From NCBI GenBank assembly GCA_020740775.1, contig JAHEWK010000006.1, forward strand, positions 558,001 to 622,000: a stretch of DNA of 64,000 bases, in the 5' to 3' direction. Below are positions 11,265 through 20,277 of the stretch, one piece after another. The notes beneath the pieces were generated by a model that did no database searches, had not been told where the DNA came from, and saw only the letters and a list, made by a program, of their open reading frames with translations. Numbering within the stretch: position 1 is the first letter of the stretch; every line of letters begins with the position of its first letter. This DNA is from Ilyonectria destructans (Eukaryota; Ascomycota; Sordariomycetes; Hypocreales; Nectriaceae). The position numbers and the translations under genes were made by a program.

Positions 11265-12974
11265 CTATCTATGCTTTGAAGCGTGCTCTCCTGCTCTTTT
11301 TCCTGCAAAGACGCCGTCCGCAATGGAGAGCCCGCTGATGTATCCATTTGAGCAAACCCCCACAGCAGACCGCCCAGCGGCGTAGAGACCGATGATTTTC
11401 TCATCCTTCTCATTCAAAACAAGCCCAGTATCTTCGTCGACTCGTAGACCGCCAAGGGTAAGCCCCGGGACAGCGTGGACTCCTTCGGCTGTGATCGAAA
11501 CGTCGATGCCGTAGAAAGGTCCCTGGCTGATTGGCGAGCAGTAGTCGGGTGTTTTCTGCATAGGGTCTGTCGCTCCCGTCGAGATGGCATTATTGTACGC
11601 GTCCACTGTGTGATTTAAACCGTCTGATGCTATGCCCAATTTTCTGGCTAGTGCCTCAAGCGAGTTTGCCTTTTTCCTACTCCAATACAACCACTCGATT
11701 GCTGGCGCCTTGCCCGGCATCTGCATTTGTGACCACATTTGTTTCTTCGCCTTTGCCATTAGTGCGGAATCAAGTATGACGAAGGCCTTGCCTCCAAAGT
11801 TCCGGATGATAGTTTCGCTGAGGGCGGCACCGTAAACGTCCTCGGCCATCATGCGCTGACCGCCATCGGAGACGACGATGCCCTCCAAGAGGGCCGAGGG
11901 CGGATAAAGAAATCGCCAAGCGGACATCCTGTCAAGATGAGATACGGAACCTCCAGCTGCCTGGCCGAGCTTGATACCAGATCCGTCATCGGCCGGCGTG
12001 CCGAGAGCTTTGACGTTGGACCACTCGGGGAGATGCTTCTGTCGCATCTCTGGATTGAAGGCGAACCCACCGGCCGAGATGACGACGGCCGGTGCACTAG
12101 TTGTCTCTAGTTTGGACTCTCGCTGCCAAATACCTTGGGCACGGCGAGTCATTCTATTCGCAAGAGGTTCAAGAAGAAGTTGGTATTTCAACGCGCCCTG
12201 GCAAAGCTTCTCGTGTTTTCGGAAGTTCGGGCTCGTATGGCTGAGAGTCCGGTGCTCGATCCCCGTGACAGATCCGTTACTGTCGAGTAATATACGCTCA
12301 ACCTTGGAGGCCGGTAAGAACTGAACCCCTAGTCCCATGGCTGAATCAAACAGCGCGCGCCAGAGTCCCGCGCCGGAGAATCCTGGATGGACCATTCGGT
12401 GGCCTCGTGGGGCCGGTTTGGCAATAGTGTCGAAGGGATGGGACTTCTCGCTACCCGAGTAGTATAGGTAGTGCTTGTCGGTGGGAAAGCTCGTCTTGTA
12501 CGGACACATGGATGCCTCGAACCGCGCGCCGTGCTTCTCAAGCCATTCCAGGCGCGAGACGCTCTCGTCACAGAACCGCTTCAACGTCTTCTCCCGCACG
12601 GCGTCGCCAACCTCTTCACGCAGGTACGCCATCATGTTTTCCGGTGTGTCGAAGCCATATCCGGCCTCCTTTTGCTGTTTGGTTCCTCCGCCTGCGTACA
12701 CAACACCGCCAGACATGGCTGATGCGCCGCCGCCGTGGTTGCGGTCAATTAACAACACCGACGCGCCCTTCTCAGCGGCGGCAATGCTTGTGCACACGCC
12801 GGCGACGCCGCTACCGACGACAATAACATCTGGCTTCTCTTTGGGAGGTGTCGTGCTATACGGTCGCATGTGTCGAGGCGCCCTTGACCCTGTGTGAAGG
12901 GATGCTTGCGGCACGGAAATCCAGCAAGTGCGTACTAGACATGGTGGGAGGGCTGCGGTGATGGAGTGAAACAT
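11265..12974 (-). CDS. Mitochondrial FAD flavoprotein, fumarate reductase / 4-ene ketosteroid dehydrogenase-like
   Basis: This intronless gene encodes 569 residues of the FAD_binding_2 family. An Arg/Ser-rich N-terminus without acidic residues (about 1-45) resembles a mitochondrial presequence. It is followed by the dinucleotide-binding motif VVGSGVAGV (GSGVAG at about 54-59) and the flavin loop GGGASAMSGG. Near the C-terminus, GLYAAGRSAVGVCSNGYISG resembles the Ser/Tyr-bearing signature of 3-ketosteroid delta4(5alpha)-dehydrogenases, a relative of fumarate reductases. It could desaturate or reduce a ring beside a ketone. It is transcribed away from a second flavoprotein at 13499 with a shared 524 bp promoter region, which suggests co-regulation. 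The exact reaction is inferred only from family signatures. Confidence 0.82.
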   Translation of the reverse strand: MFHSITAALPPCLVRTCWISVPQASLHTGSRAPRHMRPYSTTPPKEKPDVIVVGSGVAGVCTSIAAAEKGASVLLIDRNHGGGASAMSGGVVYAGGGTKQQKEAGYGFDTPENMMAYLREEVGDAVREKTLKRFCDESVSRLEWLEKHGARFEASMCPYKTSFPTDKHYLYYSGSEKSHPFDTIAKPAPRGHRMVHPGFSGAGLWRALFDSAMGLGVQFLPASKVERILLDSNGSVTGIEHRTLSHTSPNFRKHEKLCQGALKYQLLLEPLANRMTRRAQGIWQRESKLETTSAPAVVISAGGFAFNPEMRQKHLPEWSNVKALGTPADDGSGIKLGQAAGGSVSHLDRMSAWRFLYPPSALLEGIVVSDGGQRMMAEDVYGAALSETIIRNFGGKAFVILDSALMAKAKKQMWSQMQMPGKAPAIEWLYWSRKKANSLEALARKLGIASDGLNHTVDAYNNAISTGATDPMQKTPDYCSPISQGPFYGIDVSITAEGVHAVPGLTLGGLRVDEDTGLVLNEKDEKIIGLYAAGRSAVGVCSNGYISGLSIADGVFAGKRAGEHASKHR

Positions 12975-13498
12975 CTCGAAGAGTGATGCTCAGGATGACC
13001 CTGTGCTGTCTCCAATTGATCTTGGTTCTCATGTCTCGTTAACTATATGACATGCTGCAGAGAGGATCTGCAGCTAAAAGTCTGATGTCACTCGTTATTC
13101 GGAACCCGGATACTGCGCGTGCCGCGGGATCCGCGGCCTGGTGACGACATGGTGCAATCCTTGCTTGACCCTAGGAGATTTGCTTTATTCGTACTCATCA
13201 TCTTGAACACGTGTAAGACAATCCCGGGGTCTCGGGGTATCCTAATGGCCGAATACCTCTTGATGAAAACGCGGGGAACCTGGTTCTTACTGACCTGTCA
13301 TCATCAGCCTCAATTGAGCTGGGCCCGCAGCTTATGAGCATCGCGAGTCTTCAGCAGCAACACCATGCACTGAGATCAACACTTCCCTGCCCATCTCACC
13401 TCGATGGATTGAAACCTGCCAAATTCCATGCTTTTTGCGTACCACCTTTCCCGCTAGCTCCGTCATAATTTCTCCGACCTCTTCTGCCATCTGCCGAC
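12975..13498. promoter_or_regulatory. Divergent promoter between two flavoprotein genes
   Basis: The two flavoprotein genes fire outward from this 524 bp stretch. It contains CCGCGGGATCCGCGG at 13122-13136, a near-palindrome with CGG and CCG half-sites of the kind bound by Zn2Cys6 dimers. The block encodes such a regulator at 20.3-23.1 kb. No clear TATA box was seen. Confidence 0.5.
13122..13136. promoter_or_regulatory. CCGCGG-GAT-CCGCGG candidate Zn2Cys6 site
   Basis: Two CCGCGG hexamers flank GAT and carry CGG/CCG triplets in both orientations. The core GGGATCC recurs in the second divergent promoter of the block (17448 and 17622). Confidence 0.35.
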
Positions 13499-15292
13499 AT
13501 GAGAACGGCTCCCAATCGACTCTGTCGGCTTCACGTCTGGCGTCCCTGCTCCAATCCCGGTCGAGTCTCTTCTGGCACTTTTCCGTTCGCCAACACTCGA
13601 CCTGTGAGAGCTTTTGCTACCGTTGCTAGCAAATTCGACAATGACGAAGAAACGGATATTTTGATCGTTGGGTCAGGCGCAGCCGCCCTCACTGCAGCCC
13701 TCCGAGCAAACGCTAAGGGCCTCCAAGCGACAATAATAGAGAAGCGTAATACGGTTGGTGGTGCGAGTGCAATATCCGGGGGCGGCCTTTGGATCCCCAT
13801 GAATTCGGTGTCCAAAGCTGCTGGGATTCAAGACAGTAAAGAGGCAGCTTTGAGATACATAAACCAGGTTGTTGGCGATGTCGGTCCAGCCTCGTCCTTC
13901 GCCCGCCGGCACGCGTACTTGGATAATGGTCCCAAGATGATCGACTTTCTGCAAGAAATAGGCTTCCAATTTCGGTTTAGCAAGGGCTATCCGGACTACT
14001 ACCCAAACACAGAGGGCGGCATGGGGGTTGGCGGAGGCCGAACGATCGAGTCGAAACCATTCAATCTGAAAAAGCTCGGCAACTGGCAGAAATGGCTTCC
14101 CACAAACAAATCCCCGCCAATCCAGACAAACGATGCAGGTACTATCACGCGGATGACCTCCTCGACCGGCGCGTTTCTTTACACGGCACGGAAAATGATC
14201 CCCCTCATGATGAGAGCCATGACAGGTCAGAAGCTTACATCCATGGGCCATGGGCTAGTGGCACAGCTCCTGTATCTCAACAAGCTACAGGGTACAGACA
14301 TCCGTCTTGAAACGGCTTTTGTTGATTTAATGAACGGGCCGAATGGTACCATCACTGGGGTCAGAGTCAACACTAAAGACGAAATAAGGACTATCCGTGC
14401 CAAGCGAGGTGTGGTGCTCGCTGCAGGAGGATTCGCCCACAACAGGGAGATGCGTGAAAAATACCTTCCATCGCCTTCAAATACGCAGTGGACCATGACA
14501 CCAGACGGAGATACTGGAGATGCTGTGCTCGCTGGGGTGAACGTGGGCGCAGCAACAGCTCTGATGGACGATGCGTGGTGGACACCTACCATCTTTGATC
14601 CTGTCACTGGCCGGTGTTTCTTCACTCTCACAAAACGAGCGCGACCATATTGCATCATCGTCGATGCGAGTGGCCAGCGGTTTATGAATGAGGCGCAGTC
14701 TTATACAGCTGCGGGACAGGATCAGTACGAGCGCAACCGCAAGGTCAATGCAATCCCGGCCTGGATGGTGATGGATTGCAACCATCGAAATCGGTACATG
14801 CTTGGGACTTTATTCGCCCGCGCGGATGCTAAGAAGGCCATTGCCGCAGGCAGATTATTCAGGGCCGATACTATCGAAGGCTTGGCCGATCAGATCCAGG
14901 TTGATCCGCAAGGACTAGCAGAAACCATTCAGAAATACAACGGCATGTGTAAAACAGGCATCGATTCAGACTTCGGGAAAGGTAATAACGCGTATGACAA
15001 CTATTTCGGCGATCCCGTGGTAGGTCCGAACCCGAATATGGGCCCACTGGAAAAGTCACCCTTTTATGCCATACAGCTCTGGCCTGGCGACATAGGAACT
15101 AAGGGCGGGCTATTGACTGATGAGTTCCAGAGGGTTTTGAGAGAGGATGGTACTGTGATTAAGGGACTCTATGCGATTGGCAATACATCTGCGAGTATCA
15201 TGGGACGTATGTATCCTGGGGCTGGTGCGACACTAGGACCAGCAATGACACATGGGTTTGTTAGTGTTGATGATATAGCTAGCAGAACTTAA
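13499..15292 (+). CDS. Mitochondrial 3-ketosteroid delta1-dehydrogenase-like flavoprotein
   Basis: This intronless gene encodes 597 residues. The first 45 residues are rich in Arg and Ser with no acids (MRTAPNRLCRLHVWRP), as in a mitochondrial presequence. The FAD motif GSGAAA is at about 58-63 and is followed by GGASAISGGGLWIP. The C-terminal end carries PGDIGTKGGLLTD, then GLYAIGNTSASIMGRMYPG and GAGATLGPAM. This is the hallmark string of 3-ketosteroid delta1-dehydrogenases, including the catalytic Tyr in RMYPG. Such enzymes insert a 1,2 double bond beside a C3 ketone. Some relatives act on other cyclic ketones, so a steroid substrate is not proven. It is divergent from the related gene at 11265. 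The ATG at 13499 is chosen because it opens the presequence. Confidence 0.86.
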   Translation: MRTAPNRLCRLHVWRPCSNPGRVSSGTFPFANTRPVRAFATVASKFDNDEETDILIVGSGAAALTAALRANAKGLQATIIEKRNTVGGASAISGGGLWIPMNSVSKAAGIQDSKEAALRYINQVVGDVGPASSFARRHAYLDNGPKMIDFLQEIGFQFRFSKGYPDYYPNTEGGMGVGGGRTIESKPFNLKKLGNWQKWLPTNKSPPIQTNDAGTITRMTSSTGAFLYTARKMIPLMMRAMTGQKLTSMGHGLVAQLLYLNKLQGTDIRLETAFVDLMNGPNGTITGVRVNTKDEIRTIRAKRGVVLAAGGFAHNREMREKYLPSPSNTQWTMTPDGDTGDAVLAGVNVGAATALMDDAWWTPTIFDPVTGRCFFTLTKRARPYCIIVDASGQRFMNEAQSYTAAGQDQYERNRKVNAIPAWMVMDCNHRNRYMLGTLFARADAKKAIAAGRLFRADTIEGLADQIQVDPQGLAETIQKYNGMCKTGIDSDFGKGNNAYDNYFGDPVVGPNPNMGPLEKSPFYAIQLWPGDIGTKGGLLTDEFQRVLREDGTVIKGLYAIGNTSASIMGRMYPGAGATLGPAMTHGFVSVDDIASRT

Positions 15293-15326
15293 GTTTGGAA
15301 GCCTGTTTACAGAGAAGACCTCTAAT

Positions 15327-17142
15327 CTACAATTTAGTCTGCTCTAGACTTCGCCTCATACCCCTATACTTGGCTGGCCAGATGCCGGATTTTCCAGGTG
15401 CGAGGATGCCGTTTGGGTCAATGCAATCCTTCAGCTGCTCAACAAACCGGCGGTGAATATGTCCATTAAAGTCAAATTGATCAGAAACAACGTCCATAAA
15501 GTCCAAGTGGGTTCGGTACTCGGAGTAGCCATGCTCCCGTGCCGAGGCAAGAAGCTGGAGGAAGCATCGCTTGGCCGCGACCTTTTGGGTGGCCGAAGTG
15601 TTGTCGAAGAAGAGAAGGTTGAGGTGATTCATATGATGAGCATATAGATGAAAGCCGGCGTAAAAGTCGAACCCATGTTTTGCGCAGATCTTTTTGCCAA
15701 CATGATAGAAATGTAGCGCGGCTTGTCCGTCGGGAGGAAGCACCGGGGAAAAGCTGATGTGGCCTCCGTCTTCGCCCCTGAATTTGATAGATTGCAATCG
15801 CAACATGTTAGGAAGGCCAATTTGTGTTCCGCCCTTCTCTGTAACTGGGACCTGCTCTGCATCTAGCAGGCCGGACGGGTTGTCGCCAAGGTATTTTTCT
15901 CGGGTAAGCTTGCAACCTGCAAGATCGGCAAAGGCAGTTTCAATAGCATCCCAACGGCAATCCATCATTCTCTCGGTACCTTTCAAAGTGGCATGTTAAC
16001 CTCGCGAGACCTTGTTTTGTCTGGTTTCAGCGGTGGGATTGAACCTACCGTACAGGGCAAATCTCGCATTCCAGAAACCCTTGCCATTCTTGCGTGTCCA
16101 GGCTTCAAGAACATGGTCAGGGATTGCCCCGTCTCCAGAGTAGGCGTTTGTTCGCGGTCCTGAAGCAGCCATGGCGCGGATAGCGTTGCCAATGACGGGA
16201 TGGTTTTGCAGAATCTCCGTGCGGTAGAGGTGGCCTAGTCGGTCGACAAGCGGAACAAGATCCGACTCCTTAGCCACTGATATGTCACAGCTCGTAAATC
16301 CCTCCTGCTTAGGGTAGAGCCAGATACCCATTTTAGTTACGATTCCGAAATTGGACTGGAAGAACAAGGAGTCAAGCGAGGGACCATAGCCTGGTTTGAA
16401 GCACTGCCATGCAGGACTGTCGGCTACGGCACCCATGCCCGTGCGGATGACTTCACCGGATGGCAAAACAGCCTAAACGGGTAACCTGTGTCAGCTGCTA
16501 TAAGCTGTGGCCAGAGCATCATCACATACCTCCAAACCGCATTGTGCGGTGCAATGCTCACCAAGAGGAGTGTATCCCCAGCCCCTGTCTAGGGTGTTGC
16601 CGACAATGCTCCCCCATCCAAGCGATGGAACTGATGGGTAAACGTTGAGATTTCTCTCCTTGCAGTAGTTGAACAGATCAAAAAACGTGACACCGGGCTC
16701 CAACAGAGCATAGCAGGCCTTGTCGTTGACCTCTATGATTTTGTTCATTCGCCCCAGATCAACCAAGATAGAACCTTGCACGCGGCAGGCGGGTCCACCG
16801 TAGCCGTTGTTCTTGCCTCGTGAGAATGGCCACAGTGGGATCTTGAACTGGTTAGCAAGCCCGACAAGTGTCTGGACTTCTTCAACGGTCGATGGTAGGG
16901 CTACTGCTGAACAACGGTTCCTTCTCTCCGCCGCTGATTCCAGCGGGAACGGGTCATGATAGGCTGACAAAAATGGTAAGTGATGGTGTGTAGCGTAACT
17001 CAAGGTAACAAGACGACTAACCTAACAGCTCTTCGTTGCGATAGCGAACGTTTTTTACACCCAATGCTTGTTGTATCTTGCTGATGGCCTGTTGAAACTG
17101 CTCTAGCGACAGATTAGGCGGTAGAATGGTTGATGAAGGCAT
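15327..17142 (-). CDS. VAO-type FAD-linked oxidase (4-cresol / vanillyl-alcohol oxidase family)
   Basis: Four exons, 17142-17022, 16963-16530, 16472-16049 and 15979-15327, are joined by introns of 58, 57 and 69 bp in matching phase. They give 543 residues, close to the 560 or so of vanillyl-alcohol oxidases. The PCMH-type FAD domain shows GKNNGYGGP, the VDLGRMNKI stretch and NTLDRGWGYTPLGEH (family: NTVERGxGYTPYGDH). The cap domain has QSNFGIVTKMGIWL, and the end has the usual GKSGIWP. Family members oxidise para-substituted phenols at the benzylic carbon. It has no signal peptide. It lies head to head with the MFS gene at 17827 and tail to tail with the flavoprotein at 13499, so it belongs to the same block. 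Confidence 0.9.
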
Positions 17143-17826
17143 GGTGATGATGGAGAAAGCAATAGTGAGCTATAAAGATATGGAAAAGATCCTATTGGCA
17201 TTATGTAAATATATATCTATCAATTCGGAGCCATTGGGCGGCATTTGTCCGCAACTTAACACCCGGGTTTGCTCCACGCTTTGCTAGCTGACCGCGCTTT
17301 ACCGCACATCTCCGGGGCTCGCCGCGACTTACCGCCATGGATGTCGGCGGCGCGTTAGCATATCGCACGTTATACCACATCTAGTAAGGCGATCTTGAGA
17401 AAGCGTCTCACGGCCTATGAGAGGCAGGGAACAAAATATGGATTCTTGGGGATCCCCGCACTTTCAAGGCGTGACTGAAATCCAATATACACTGCGCAGT
17501 ACTTCGTAGGCTTCACGGCAGCCAAGGACGGGGCGGAAAAGTGCGGCAGGCTGGCAATTCGCCCCGGCATTTCCAACAAGACAAGCCTCACGGAGATGAG
17601 ATGCGGCTAATGGGTAAACCTGGGGATCCATGCTACCCCGTGGGGATATATGATCGCCGTCTGGATCCCTTCAAAAACCCCAGACTCACAGACTCAGAAC
17701 TACAGTCGCACATCTACCTTCTCCATCTTTGCAGAAGCTACAGGCATTACTTTCTTGAAATCATTGTTCATTTGCCCTTTCTCAGCTGCTTTTTGAAGCG
17801 CGTCCACCTACCCTTGATCATCGATC
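17143..17826. promoter_or_regulatory. Divergent promoter between VAO oxidase and MFS transporter
   Basis: This 684 bp stretch separates two genes transcribed outward. It contains the perfect palindrome GGGGATCCCC at 17448-17457, GGGGATCC at 17622-17629 and CCCCGTGGGG at about 17636-17645, plus several CCG/CGG triplets near 17290-17350. These may be operators for the block's Zn2Cys6 regulator. An AT-rich stretch near 17195-17220 lies just upstream of the oxidase start. Confidence 0.45.
17448..17457. promoter_or_regulatory. GGGGATCCCC palindrome
   Basis: This perfect 10 bp palindrome in the oxidase-transporter promoter shares the GGGATCC core with the site at 13122-13136 in the other divergent promoter of the block. 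Confidence 0.35.
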
Positions 17827-19758
17827 ATGGCGGCCAAGACAAATCAACCTCTGACTGAGCACGTCGAAGCCCCGGTCGACCCATCCCACATGGATGGCTT
17901 GTGCGAATCCCAAAAGATGGCAGGCCCTGCTTTGACTGATGAGGCAACGCAAAGAGCCATGCGGCGGCTAGTCCGGTATGACTCCTGGATCCTGCCAATG
18001 GCGCGCTGTGCGATGTTAGAGCAAGAACACTCGTTGACCCCAATGTATACAGGAAAATCGATATGAGGCTAATGCCAATTGTGCGTGGGCTCCCACTTCC
18101 CAACGGCGTCTATACCGGGGAGTTTGACACTGACTAGAGAGCAGATGTGCATCACATATGGACTGCAATATTATGACAAGGTCATCCTTGGTCACGCTGC
18201 GGTATATGGTCTGATCCAGGATCTTGGGTTGGACGTGGAACCGTCTCGGTAGGCTTCTCGTTTCCAAATGTTTGACGGCGCAGGCGTCGACTTTAAACTA
18301 ACCAGTGGGAAAGATACTCCAATGCATCCATGATTTTCTATTGCGGATATCTGCTCGGCGCATTTCCCGTAAGCACTCAGCATCATTGACACATCTAGCA
18401 CTCGTGCTAATGTTTCACTACTGCAACAGATATCCTATCTCTCCCAGATGTTTCCCACCGGCAAGGTCTGCGCGGCACTAGTCATCGTCTGGTCTGCTAT
18501 CGTATTGTCCACCGCTGGATGTACCACCTACCAAGGCCTCCTTGTCAATCGGTTCTTTCTTGGCATGATTGAAAGTGGCGTGGCACCGGCCTTTATGTGA
18601 GTATTCAGGTTCTCGAGTAATACCAAACCACCCTAACCACTGATCCCTTCAGGCTTGTTGTCTCAATGTGGTACAATAAACGGGAACAGCTCCTTCGGGC
18701 TGGCCTATGGTACAGTTTCAGCGGCGGCTCAAACCTCATCGTCCCCGTCATTAGCTTTGGCATTGGTCACATCCAGACCGAAACTCCCTCATCATGGCAG
18801 TGGATGTTTATCATTGCGGGGGGCATCACCTTCTTGTGGTCTATTGTCATCTTTTTATTCTTCCCCAACTCTCCTCTCTCAGCTAAAGGCTTCACAGACG
18901 ATGAGCGCGCTCTCATTCAGGAGCGCATGAGGGCCGACAATGCAGGTGCACTGGATCGCCATTTTAAGCTGCCTCACGTCCTTGAGTGCCTAAAAAGCGC
19001 CAACTTTTGGACTGTCAACCTCATGTCGATGCTGACGAGCGTCGTGAGCGGCCCGATATCCTCCTTTGGTCCACTGATCTTTAGCGACATGGGTTTCACT
19101 AAAGAACAGTCCCTACTTCTCAATATGCCCAATGGGGCAATGGCCTTCATTTGTATTCTGGCATCAGCGACCTTGGGACGGAGAGTCCCAAACATCCGAC
19201 TCATCTTGATTGTTTGTGGTTGCCTACTAGCGGTGATAGGTTGCTGCATTTCGTGAGTCGCACCGCTGTTCTTAATTCACGCTCCATACTGACCAACCAC
19301 CAGTTGGCAATTGCCATCAGGGACTAACGCCGGTAGATTGTCTGGCTTTTACATGATGAATTTCTTTTCTTCAGCGTATGTACAGGTCATTGGCTTGGGT
19401 ACCTGCAACGTGGGAGGATATACAAAGAAAGCCACTAGCTCCGCCGGGATCTTTGTCTTCTACTGTCTTGGGTCTATCATAGGACCGCAGATCTTCAACC
19501 GGTACGTTGCTGACTTTACTGGACTAACTTGGCCGATTATTGACATATTTGTACAGCAAGGACGCGCCAAGGTACGATCCTGGATTCAAAGGGACCATGA
19601 TTTGTTTGGCAAGCTGCTCCGTTTTGGCCGTGCTCCTTAGATGGCACCTTGCGAGGAAGAACTCCGGGAGAGAAATGGAGAACGGCCCTGCAGGTACTGA
19701 ACATGGTCTCGACGATATGACGGACAAGGAGAACAGGGACTTCCGATATCAGCTCTAG
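17827..19758 (+). CDS. MFS transporter, DAL5/allantoate permease (anion:cation symporter) type
   Basis: This is a plasma-membrane carrier of the fungal ACS family, which imports small organic anions. Exon 1 begins at 17827. Later exons are 18145-18248, 18314-18368, 18430-18596, 18653-19252, 19304-19501 and 19557-19758, all in phase. Ending exon 1 at 18000 gives 499 residues, the family's usual length. Typical motifs are CITYGLQYYDK in the first helix, RFFLGMIESGVAPAF, SMWYNKREQ, and FNRKDAPRYDPGF near the end. Membrane helices run throughout. The first exon junction is odd: the motif needs LPM joined to MCITYG, but no GT donor follows 18000, only GC. Either a GC-AG intron is used or the 5' end is damaged. 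It is divergent from the oxidase gene. Confidence 0.85.
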
Positions 19759-20277
19759 CCGGCGGATGAACTCTCTTAAATCAAGGAGACGAGGTCACGT
19801 TTTAGACTACGTTCTCGGGGATTTTGTGTAGAAACACATAGACGTCCCGAGCATTCTAACACAATTTGTTAACCAGTTCTTGGAAACAAGAAAAGTGTGG
19901 TAGAGTTCAGCATGTAACCAACCAGTCATTTGATACGCAACGTGCCAGTGGGTTTTTCTTCAGCCACCTTAGGAGTATGATTAAGAATAACTGTGCCACA
20001 CATCGTGATATCGTAGTTCAAAGACTATTGCGGCAGTGAAGCTTTTCCTTCTAGAATCACAGACGTCCATCGCTACCTGCCTCGCCACCAGCCTAGTCCT
20101 ACGCCTATCTTTTCCTTGGCTCAGGTCAATAGCTAGCTAAAGCCAAAGACTCCGAAGCAGCCGGAGTGTCTCGCGTGTCCAAATTTATCCAAGGCCATCA
20201 TCATATTTTTCCTCTGTAAGACTGAACCAAAGACCCCCATGGCCCATAAGCCGTTCGCATCAGCCTCTCAGAACACA
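19759..20277. other. Intergenic between convergent genes
   Basis: The transporter and the regulator end towards each other here. I see no gene. Confidence 0.5.

Noticed and set aside
12329..12897. Several overlapping plus-strand frames opposite the flavoprotein gene
   Set aside because: They are antisense shadows of a GC-rich coding region.
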